A stretch of DNA of 64,000 bases from Flavobacterium sp. Sd200 (GTDB lineage Bacteria > Bacteroidota > Bacteroidia > Flavobacteriales > Flavobacteriaceae), in NCBI RefSeq assembly GCF_009826935.1, contig NZ_WUMN01000001.1, positions 1,302,001 through 1,366,000 on the forward strand, written 5' to 3'. A program made the translations under genes and the position numbers. The notes below the pieces were generated by a model. It ran no database searches and was not told the origin of the DNA. It worked only from the letters and a program-made list of their open reading frames with translations. Of this stretch, positions 28,506 through 36,114 are shown in pieces. Within the stretch, counting starts at the first letter, position 1. Each line of letters begins with the position of its first letter.

Positions 28506-29738
28506 CTATCGTTGTACAATTTTGTTTGAAGTTTCTTCCTTAAGCTTTTTTAACCTTAGCAAGGCTTCAGCATAATAATAATCGGCATAATTTATGGCTG
28601 TATCTATTTCGCCACCCGCAGGTTTATGGCCTGTGGAGTGCAGTAAAAAAGCCGAGTTAGACTCATGGCTCTGGTAATGTGCCGAAAGCTCTTTAAGCAT
28701 GGCTTCTGCCTTGGTGCGGTATTCTTTGCATAGAGCGGCATCTGTAGTAAAATCGGCCAGTTCTATCAATGCCGATGCCACTACAGCCGCTGCTGATGCA
28801 TCTCGGGGCGCATTAGGAATATCGGGGGCATTAAAATCCCAGTAAGGTATGCTGTCTTTGGGCAGCCTGTCTAAATACACACGGGTTACTTTGTGCGCAA
28901 AGTCCAGAAATTTAGGGTCGTGCGTTTCGCGGTACACCATGGTATAGCCATAAATAGCCCATGCCTGACCGCGCGCCCACATGCTGCCGTCGTTATATCC
29001 CTGATGGGTAACCCCTTTAATCTTTTTTCCGGTTTCCCTGTCATACACTACCACATGATAGGATGTATAATCAGGACGAAAATGGTTTTTCATCGTTACA
29101 TCGGCATGGCTCACCGCCATATCATAAAGGTTTTTGCGCCCTCCGTTTTTAGATGCCCAAAACAGCAGTTCAAGGTTTATCATATTATCCATAATGGTGT
29201 TGTGCTGGGGCCACTCCATGTTAGGTACTTCGCGCGGCCAGCTCAGTATCGTTCCCACCTTTGGGTTAAAAAGCGTGGCAAGGGTATCAGCAGTGCGCAG
29301 CAATACTTTTTTATATTCGGGGTTCTTAGTAAGCCTGTAGCCATTGCCAAAACTGCACATTACCTGAAAACCAAGGTCGTGATCGGTAGCTGGGGAAAGC
29401 GATAATGGCGTAAGGTATTTTGTATAATGGTCTGCAGCTGTCTCAAACTCCTTATCCTTTGTAAACTCATACATATACCATAATGTACCGGGCCAGAAAC
29501 CGCTGGTCCAGTCTTTATAATCGGTGTACCTCCACCTGTCCGTGCCGGGGATAATGCTACGGGGCAGGCTGTCAGTTTCCGGAATTACTTTAAGGGTCTT
29601 GTCAGCCTGCTTTTCACAGTATTCCAACTGCGTGTCAGGATTAAAACCCGAAACATTATCGGCAACAGCTTTCCTGCCACAACCTATCAATGCAAGCGTT
29701 GTAAGTGTTGCGGCAATAATTTTCTTCTTTGTATTCAT
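28506..29738 (-). CDS. GH88 unsaturated glucuronyl hydrolase (lipoprotein)
   Basis: 410 residues from the ATG at 29738 (lipoprotein signal ending TLALIGC). The (alpha/alpha)6 barrel family hydrolyses the unsaturated 4,5-uronosyl residue that polysaccharide lyases leave at the non-reducing end. Visible family features are WTSGFWPGTLW, the Asp in ATDHDLGF and the Asp in NTIMDNMINLELL, which correspond to the two acidic residues of characterised unsaturated glucuronyl hydrolases, plus HQGYNDGSMWARGQAWAIYG and the tail NYADYYYAEALLRLKKL. Length is normal. It lies 10 bp after the GH127/146 gene. Together with the lyases and KduD it completes a route from unsaturated oligouronides to KDG precursors. 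Confidence 0.9.
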   Translation of the reverse strand: MNTKKKIIAATLTTLALIGCGRKAVADNVSGFNPDTQLEYCEKQADKTLKVIPETDSLPRSIIPGTDRWRYTDYKDWTSGFWPGTLWYMYEFTKDKEFETAADHYTKYLTPLSLSPATDHDLGFQVMCSFGNGYRLTKNPEYKKVLLRTADTLATLFNPKVGTILSWPREVPNMEWPQHNTIMDNMINLELLFWASKNGGRKNLYDMAVSHADVTMKNHFRPDYTSYHVVVYDRETGKKIKGVTHQGYNDGSMWARGQAWAIYGYTMVYRETHDPKFLDFAHKVTRVYLDRLPKDSIPYWDFNAPDIPNAPRDASAAAVVASALIELADFTTDAALCKEYRTKAEAMLKELSAHYQSHESNSAFLLHSTGHKPAGGEIDTAINYADYYYAEALLRLKKLKEETSNKIVQR

Positions 29739-29748
29739 TTGTACTATA

Positions 29749-31683
29749 TTATTTTGTGAGTTCCCAATACATAGTGTACCGCTGGCTGTGCACACTGCTT
29801 ATGGGCATTAGTTTCCAGTTTGTATTATCAATGCTGAAATTCAGCGTGCCGGGTTCCCGTTTTAGGGCTTTAAAAAGTGCCTTTGCATCAACAGCCAGTT
29901 TATTGCTAAAACCAGCCGGAACATTATAATCGTAAGTATAATAATCGTTATATTTCTTAGGGTCGCTATACGGTGCCGGGGCATTCATGCCTTCAGTGCC
30001 TGCCAGCCCTGCCAGTACAACAGGCCCGTAAGTAACAGCAACTATATTTTTATTGTCGGGCGTTGGGGTTACTTTAAACGGCATAGGCAAATCAAGCTCT
30101 GCTACATCTCCTTTTTTCCAAACCCGTTTAACAGCAATATAACTTCCGGGAGTATTAGCAAACTTTTGTTTTTTGCCGTTTACCCTGAGTGTTGCACCTG
30201 CAGTAGCCCATGCCGGATAGCGAAAATGTATGGTCATTTCTTTGCCTGCCGATGCTGTAACCGTAAATTTTGTATTACTTTCTTTAGGGAAAGTTGTTTC
30301 CTGCTTAAATTCAAAACCATTCTCTTTCCATGACAAAACCGAAGGGATAAACAGGTTTATATACAGGCTGTTTTGCGAATGCGCATAAATAAACTCATTA
30401 TACTTAGCCTGATTTTCAAAACCCGTACCCACACAGCACCAAAACGAATCGTTAGGTGTGCTGTAAACCTTATGCGCCCCGGGCATCATGGGTAAAAAAT
30501 AAGCAACCATGCCGTCTTCAGGGTTTTGCTGCCCCAATATGTGGTTGTAAAGGGCACGCTCATAATAATCAGCATAAGCCGCCTTAGGGTTCATCGAAAA
30601 TAAATGCCTGGTAAGCTTAAGCATGTTGTACACATTGCACGACTCGGCCGTGTAGCCGCTTAAATGTCCTGCAATATTATCGGGGCCAAAAAACTTTTCC
30701 TTGTCGCTGTTGCTGCCCGTAGCAAAACTGTGGTGGTTTACAACCGTTTGCCAAAAAAAGTCGGAAGTTTCAAGGTGTTCTGCCTGCCCGCCAATTTCAT
30801 AATCGCGCACTAAGCCTATAAGCTTGGGTATGTAAGTATTGGCGTGTTTACCTTTTAGTATATCCTGCTTTTCTGCAAGTGGTTTTAATACCTCTGCATG
30901 GTAAAAAAACTCCGCCAGATATTTTGCCTTTTCGTTTCCTGTTATTTCATATAGTGTATAAAACGAATCGTTCATACCGCCAAACTCATTCTTCAGCATG
31001 TTCTCCCGCTGCTGAGTTGTCAGTGCTTTCATTTTATCGTAAGCCCAATTTACCATACCGTTTGCAATTTCCAGAGCTTTGGCATTGTTGCAATACAAAT
31101 ACTGGTCGGTAAGGCCGGAATACAATTTATGCAGCGTGTACCACGGCGCCCACACACTTTGCCTTTCAACAGCCCTGTCGATAAGGTTTTGGGGGAAGGC
31201 ACTCAGGTATCCGTTTTGGTTAAGGGCTTTCTGCACATCGGCAAGACCGTTTACAAGCGAATCGGCTTTAACTTTATAGCGTTCATCTCCGGTTGAGGCA
31301 TACAGCAACGCAAGCCCCGAAAGCACATGCCCGGTAGTATGCCCACGCACATCACTATCCAGTGATTCCCAGCCACCCAGTTTTGGGGTAACAAAATAGC
31401 CTCCCTCCTTACCGGAAAACACCCCGGCATTATTACGGAAACTGTGCAGCAGGCTTTCTGTTTTTATAGAAAGTATCCATTTGCTCTCCCTCATCATGTT
31501 ATCCCTAAAGGGGCTGTCCAGCAGCTTTACATCCTGCAGGTCGAAACCCAGAACGGCTGCTTTTTTTGTATCGTCAATTTTTATCTGACCTTTGTGCTGC
31601 CCCGGATAATGCGATTGGGCAACAACGCCTAAAGGCAAAAGCGCAGCGAATAAAAGTGTTTTTATAGTAGTGTTTATATTCAT
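29749..31683 (-). CDS. GH127/GH146-type beta-L-arabinofuranosidase
   Basis: 644 residues with a signal peptide (LLFAALLPLGVVAQ), of the family formerly called DUF1680. An N-terminal (alpha/alpha)6 barrel (~45-430) includes SDVRGHTTGHVLSGLALLYA and HKLYSGLTDQYLY. The zinc/catalytic site is recognisable as AESCNVYN (Glu and Cys) and FWCCVGTG (double Cys), matching the Glu plus three Cys of characterised GH127 enzymes, in which a Cys is the nucleophile. The C-terminus has two beta-sandwich domains. It would release beta-linked L-arabinofuranose. Its ATG overlaps the stop of the esterase gene by 4 bp. GH127 and GH146 cannot be told apart here. Confidence 0.87.
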   Translation of the reverse strand: MNINTTIKTLLFAALLPLGVVAQSHYPGQHKGQIKIDDTKKAAVLGFDLQDVKLLDSPFRDNMMRESKWILSIKTESLLHSFRNNAGVFSGKEGGYFVTPKLGGWESLDSDVRGHTTGHVLSGLALLYASTGDERYKVKADSLVNGLADVQKALNQNGYLSAFPQNLIDRAVERQSVWAPWYTLHKLYSGLTDQYLYCNNAKALEIANGMVNWAYDKMKALTTQQRENMLKNEFGGMNDSFYTLYEITGNEKAKYLAEFFYHAEVLKPLAEKQDILKGKHANTYIPKLIGLVRDYEIGGQAEHLETSDFFWQTVVNHHSFATGSNSDKEKFFGPDNIAGHLSGYTAESCNVYNMLKLTRHLFSMNPKAAYADYYERALYNHILGQQNPEDGMVAYFLPMMPGAHKVYSTPNDSFWCCVGTGFENQAKYNEFIYAHSQNSLYINLFIPSVLSWKENGFEFKQETTFPKESNTKFTVTASAGKEMTIHFRYPAWATAGATLRVNGKKQKFANTPGSYIAVKRVWKKGDVAELDLPMPFKVTPTPDNKNIVAVTYGPVVLAGLAGTEGMNAPAPYSDPKKYNDYYTYDYNVPAGFSNKLAVDAKALFKALKREPGTLNFSIDNTNWKLMPISSVHSQRYTMYWELTK

Positions 31684-33278
31684 CTATTTTGTAATGTAAA
31701 AGTTTGTTGAACAGGTGTTGCCGACTGCCATTTTCCGGCCACCCCATACTGCCAGGCAACCACGGTAACCTTGATTGGGTATTTAGCTTTCGGCGGAACC
31801 TTACTAAAAAGTAAAATATTATCCTCTACATAAGCCGGACCTTCGTTAACGTAATAATAAACCGGCAAGCCCGATGAAGCCGTAGCTGTAAGGCTCAATG
31901 GTTTATGTGTATCCTGTACATCATGTATTTCAGGAAAGCTGATTTGCTGTGCTTCTCCCTGTACATTGCGCACCGGAAATTGCAGGTTTAACTGCTGCAC
32001 GGCACTCTTGTAATTTTCATCCCCTTCATTATGAGCCAGCAGCCATATATCATTGCTGCGCTTAGGGTTCTTAAACCCCATCCTGTAAAAGTCTATCCTG
32101 AACAGGGTATTGTTAATCTTTTTTATCGGCCCGCAAATCCTGTCTGTTACAAGCTTTGTTTTTGCATGTTTTTCTACCGCCTGCACTTTTGTCGAATCCG
32201 AAAAAAAAGCACTTACCGCAAAGCTCACACCGTCACCTAAAGGCTTAAAGTCTAACTTATAGTTGGCATGGGTTTTTACAGGTTTCAGCACTTTGCCCTG
32301 TTGCGTAAACCCTATATATTGAGGGAGTTTACCCGCAGCCACGGCATAATATTTTTCCGTTTCTTCAGCATGGTTTTTATCAAAAAACCAGGAAGCTGCA
32401 TCCCTGTTGCCTTTATAATCTTTATATTTTGCCGGAATCGCTTTTGGCAAACTGTCTTTATGCCAACGATCTCCAAGCCAGCCCTGCTGTGGCAGTATCT
32501 TTTTGAGTAAAGGCCGCCCGTCATTATCATTCTTTCCGGTAAGCCTCCATTTTGCAGCCTTAACTATATAATCAGCTATGTATTTAACAAGAATATCAGA
32601 GCTGTCAAAATGCCCATGCCCGGCATCGGCAAAAAAAGTAATGGCACTTCCCGGATGTTTTTTTACATAATTAAACCCGGGTGCAATGCGGTCTTCCCAC
32701 CACTCATACTCGCCCATAATAAAAAGTGCAGGTATGCCGTCAATATCACGCTGCTCCCAGTCGGGGTTAGGTTTGCCGCTTCCGGTAAGGTTGGTTTGGG
32801 GCGAATCGCCATGAACCGAAATTATCGCCAGTGTGCGGCTGTTGTTAAACGCAGCAAAATTCCAAGGATAGCTGGCATATGCCGAATGGCCTATGGGTAC
32901 TATCGGTGCGTACTCAAGCTCCTTATAACCGGAAACATTGGCAAATTCCTTTAGCATATAATCAAACACGGCACTGTCTTTTTCATGGTTGTACACCATG
33001 GCAAAACCGGGCGTAACCCAAATTTCGGCAAGGCCTGCCTCAGCCATTTTTTTCCTGAAGTAGGCATGCTCCAATATACCTTCCTCGCTCATGTTGTGCT
33101 GCCCTATAACCACTCCCCTAACCTGCCTGCAATTTTCAGGTATCCATAAAAATGCCTGTGGGGCTGCCCCGGTTTCCGTAGAAATTACAGGTGTTACGGG
33201 TATGCTCCACTGCCATACCGCATTTTGCGCACACAATCCGTGAGCTGCAAACAGCAATATATATAGCAGTTTCTTCAT
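31680..33278 (-). CDS. Alpha/beta-hydrolase (carbohydrate-esterase-like) with Ig-like C-terminal domain
   Basis: 532 residues with a signal peptide (MKKLLYILLFAAHGLCAQ). Residues ~40-270 form an alpha/beta-hydrolase fold: VVIGQHNMSEEGILE, a nucleophile elbow GHSAYA, an acid candidate in MGEYEWWED and the His in DAGHGHFD. A middle region (~290-440) is of unknown fold. The last ~90 residues (LTATASSGLPVYYYVNEGPA) look like an Ig-like domain frequent in Bacteroidota secreted enzymes. In a PUL a secreted hydrolase of this kind most often deacylates the glycan. No acetyl or feruloyl specificity can be read. It overlaps GH43 by one base and GH127/146 by four, so it is strongly co-translated with both. 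Confidence 0.7.
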   Translation of the reverse strand: MKKLLYILLFAAHGLCAQNAVWQWSIPVTPVISTETGAAPQAFLWIPENCRQVRGVVIGQHNMSEEGILEHAYFRKKMAEAGLAEIWVTPGFAMVYNHEKDSAVFDYMLKEFANVSGYKELEYAPIVPIGHSAYASYPWNFAAFNNSRTLAIISVHGDSPQTNLTGSGKPNPDWEQRDIDGIPALFIMGEYEWWEDRIAPGFNYVKKHPGSAITFFADAGHGHFDSSDILVKYIADYIVKAAKWRLTGKNDNDGRPLLKKILPQQGWLGDRWHKDSLPKAIPAKYKDYKGNRDAASWFFDKNHAEETEKYYAVAAGKLPQYIGFTQQGKVLKPVKTHANYKLDFKPLGDGVSFAVSAFFSDSTKVQAVEKHAKTKLVTDRICGPIKKINNTLFRIDFYRMGFKNPKRSNDIWLLAHNEGDENYKSAVQQLNLQFPVRNVQGEAQQISFPEIHDVQDTHKPLSLTATASSGLPVYYYVNEGPAYVEDNILLFSKVPPKAKYPIKVTVVAWQYGVAGKWQSATPVQQTFTLQNR

Positions 33279-34924
33279 TACTTTGTTACTTTAAACCAGT
33301 CAAAATCGGCATAGCCGCCTAATCTTACATTACTTTCGCTTACGCAGAATATTCCCATCTTGGCGCTTATCCATAAGTCTTTTTGTGCTTTAAAAGCCTT
33401 GCCCGAAGGTGTAAAATGTACACCATCGGTACTGTAACTAAACAGGCATGTACCGTCAGGCGATTTTACCTGCATCCTCAAATAAACCTCATTAGAATTC
33501 AGCGTTTCTTCAAACAATACTTTTTCGGCGCTGCCTTTTATGGCATCTTCACACACTACCTGATTTAATTTATACTTTCCATCAGTATAGGTTATACCCA
33601 CATAAGCATAAGACTGCCCCATCATAATTAGCCCTGCGGTTTTGCCCGGCGTTTCCCATTCGGTTGCAAGTTTCACTTTAGTTGTTACTGTAAAATCAGG
33701 TGCAGGCAGCTTTTGCAGCAGCAAATTGGGTACATCCCAAAGATTGGGCAGTCCGTTTTTGCTTACGGCAAACAGCCGCAGGTAATCGGTACCCGGTATT
33801 TGCGCACTCCATTTTACCGATGGGTTGGCATACCACTGCCATTGCAGCCCGGGCACCCCGTTATTAAAATCATCACTTTCCTGTGGGGTGTAAACAGTAT
33901 TTGTAGCAACAGGTTTTTGCCATGAGGCTATAGGCTCGCCTATACCATTGCCGTCAAAATCTTTACCCATTACAGGCCAGCCATCGCGCCATTCCATAGG
34001 TTGCAGGTGCAGCACACGCCCATAGACGCCCTGATCCTGAAAATGCAGGAACCAATTTTTTCCGTCAGGCGCGTCTACCCAAGCCCCTTGGTGCGGGCCG
34101 TTTATTTTTGTAGTGCCCTGCTCTAATACCACTTTATGCTCATAAGGCCCATAAATATTTTTAGACCTCATAGCCAGCTGCCAGCCTGTTTCTACCCCTC
34201 CGGCAGGGGCAAAAATGTAATAGTAACCATCTTTTTTATACAGCTTAGGCCCTTCAAGGGTGTGATTGGCATCATGCCCGTCAAAAACATTTTTTCCTTC
34301 ATCCAATATTTTTGTTCCCTCAGGGTTCATCGTGTGCATTGTAAGCAGGCTGTTTACCCCCGCCCTGCTGCCTGCCCAGGCATGTATAAGATAGGCCTTA
34401 TCGCCATCCCACAAAGGGCTTGGGTCTATAATGCCTTTGCCTTCCAATATCAGCAATGGCTTAGTCCACGGGCCGGTTATCGCATTGGCTGTTATTACAT
34501 ACACCCCAAAATCAGGGTCGCCCCAATAAATATAAAAGCGCTTGTTATGGTATCGTAACGATGGTGCCCACACGCCTTTGCTGTGTTGCGGTTTGGCAAA
34601 CACTTCTTCCGGCATCTGCCTGTCGAGCGCGTAGCTTATTATCTGCCAGTTTACCAAATCTTTAGAATGCAGTATGGGCAAACCGGGAGTGCAGTTAAAG
34701 CTGCTGGCCGTCATATAAAAATCTTCGCCTACGCGAATTACATCCGGGTCTGAATAATCAGCATACAGCACCGGGTTGGTATAGGTACCGTTGCCATTAT
34801 CTGCCACCCAAACCTCAGATATATAGTTTTGTGCAACAGGCTTCTCATCAATCCGTGAAGTTTTACATCCCCAGAGAACGAAACCCGCAACCAAAAGCCA
34901 TATATAAATACAATACTTATTCAC
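33278..34924 (-). CDS. GH43-family beta-xylosidase/alpha-L-arabinofuranosidase with C-terminal beta-sandwich (lipoprotein)
   Basis: 548 residues; the lipoprotein signal ends VLWGC (Cys 20). A five-bladed propeller (~45-345) carries the three GH43 acids: the base in YADYSDPDVI (~59), the pKa-modulating Asp in GIIDPSPLW and the acid in TLEGPKLYK. The C-terminal ~190 residues (DDFNNGVPGLQWQWY onward) form a concanavalin-like sandwich with a regular beta-xylosidase C-terminal pattern (KTAGLIMMGQSYAYVGI). This layout fits GH43 subfamilies with a C-terminal module, where xylosidases and arabinofuranosidases both occur. It lies 6 bp after the DUF4861 gene. Confidence 0.88.
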   Translation of the reverse strand: MNKYCIYIWLLVAGFVLWGCKTSRIDEKPVAQNYISEVWVADNGNGTYTNPVLYADYSDPDVIRVGEDFYMTASSFNCTPGLPILHSKDLVNWQIISYALDRQMPEEVFAKPQHSKGVWAPSLRYHNKRFYIYWGDPDFGVYVITANAITGPWTKPLLILEGKGIIDPSPLWDGDKAYLIHAWAGSRAGVNSLLTMHTMNPEGTKILDEGKNVFDGHDANHTLEGPKLYKKDGYYYIFAPAGGVETGWQLAMRSKNIYGPYEHKVVLEQGTTKINGPHQGAWVDAPDGKNWFLHFQDQGVYGRVLHLQPMEWRDGWPVMGKDFDGNGIGEPIASWQKPVATNTVYTPQESDDFNNGVPGLQWQWYANPSVKWSAQIPGTDYLRLFAVSKNGLPNLWDVPNLLLQKLPAPDFTVTTKVKLATEWETPGKTAGLIMMGQSYAYVGITYTDGKYKLNQVVCEDAIKGSAEKVLFEETLNSNEVYLRMQVKSPDGTCLFSYSTDGVHFTPSGKAFKAQKDLWISAKMGIFCVSESNVRLGGYADFDWFKVTK

Positions 34925-34930
34925 ACACTG

Positions 34931-36112
34931 TTATTTTACGGTTACCTGTAATGGGTTGGCAACTGTTTGTGCCTGCCTTTGCAGCATTTTGTCCCAATCG
35001 CTTACTGTTTTTACAGCACCGCTTTTTTGCCATGCAAAACCGGCGTAATACACTATTTTATCAGCAGGCTTGTTAACTACAAGCAGGTTGCTCTGGTCTT
35101 TAACATCTGATTTCCTTACAAAAGCGCTATCAGTTTGCGATTGTGCCATAACCAGCCCCTCGCCCACAAAAGCATCATCTATCTGCTCCCAATGGCGGTA
35201 CCACCCCTGTTTTGTATTTACTTCGGCTATTCCTTTATTATCCTGCAGCGTAATGCCAACGGTATAATTTGGCAATGGTTTTTCTGAACCAACCGTTACT
35301 TCAAATTTTGAAAAATGAGAACCCAAATCAAGCGATACGCGTTTGGTCTCTGTAGTTCCATAAGGGCCCCAGGCGGCATACTCCAGTTCAAACACCGTGC
35401 GCAACGGACCTTCAGCAATGGTTTTATAACTAACATAATTTTCAGATACATACAGGCTGTCCTTATCCCAAATGCCCGAGCCTCCTGTGCCCCTGCTGTT
35501 GCCCACATGATATGGGTCGTATCCCTCACCATGGTCTGTATGATAATATCCTGCAGCCTTTGCATGCTCTGCATACCACTTGTTTATAATGGGTTTATCG
35601 GTTCGCTTAAGCCAGATGTCTACCCCGCTGGAAAGCGTGCTGCCTGCCACACCGGCAAGGGCTTCCTTTTGACCTGTAGGGCCATATACCCTAAAGGCAA
35701 CCTTATCGTTCTCCCAGGTGTAATCGTCAGTACGTTCGGGCACAAAGCGCGAGTAGGTTGTGATTTTGCTTTTAGGCTGTGCTGTTTCAGCATCTGTAAC
35801 AATGCTGTATGTAGTTATTTTTCCGGCCTTTACCGTAGCCTGAAAAAGCAACTCATCGCTCCTGCCGTCCTTATCATAATCAATCCACTGTAGTGGCAGG
35901 TATGCTGTTGATGTACTGTTTTTTATTCGGATGTCTTCTTCCCTGCCTGTTTTAAGCAAAGCCGCAATGTCGTTTCGCTTTAGCGTTACAATCTCTGTCC
36001 TGTCAAAGTCAAGGCTGTTCTTTACCTCAACAGTCAATGTATCGGTCTCTTTACTGCCGCACGAAGCAAGGCAGAAAGCAGCAGCCCCACAAATAGCATA
36101 TAATAATTTCAT
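34931..36112 (-). CDS. DUF4861-family lipoprotein
   Basis: 393 residues; lipoprotein signal MKLLYAICGAAAFCLASC (Cys 18). The sequence (LTVEVKNSLDFDRTEIVTL, then LPLQWIDYDKDGRSDELLFQ) fits the DUF4861 family, beta-rich secreted proteins that often sit beside GH88/GH105 enzymes and lyases in uronate PULs. KYNDPYHV-like and 'ADH'-type clusters (YHTDHGEGYDPYHVGNSRGT) are rich in His/Asp/Tyr and could be an active or metal site. The biochemical role is not established to my knowledge, but the constant association with uronate enzymes suggests a catalytic role on acidic glycans. It starts 2 bp after the heparinase-like gene. Confidence 0.75.
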   Translation of the reverse strand: MKLLYAICGAAAFCLASCGSKETDTLTVEVKNSLDFDRTEIVTLKRNDIAALLKTGREEDIRIKNSTSTAYLPLQWIDYDKDGRSDELLFQATVKAGKITTYSIVTDAETAQPKSKITTYSRFVPERTDDYTWENDKVAFRVYGPTGQKEALAGVAGSTLSSGVDIWLKRTDKPIINKWYAEHAKAAGYYHTDHGEGYDPYHVGNSRGTGGSGIWDKDSLYVSENYVSYKTIAEGPLRTVFELEYAAWGPYGTTETKRVSLDLGSHFSKFEVTVGSEKPLPNYTVGITLQDNKGIAEVNTKQGWYRHWEQIDDAFVGEGLVMAQSQTDSAFVRKSDVKDQSNLLVVNKPADKIVYYAGFAWQKSGAVKTVSDWDKMLQRQAQTVANPLQVTVK

Positions 36113-36114
36113 GT

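Noticed and set aside
28893..29405. 170-codon open frame on the plus strand
   Set aside because: Antisense shadow of the GH88 gene.
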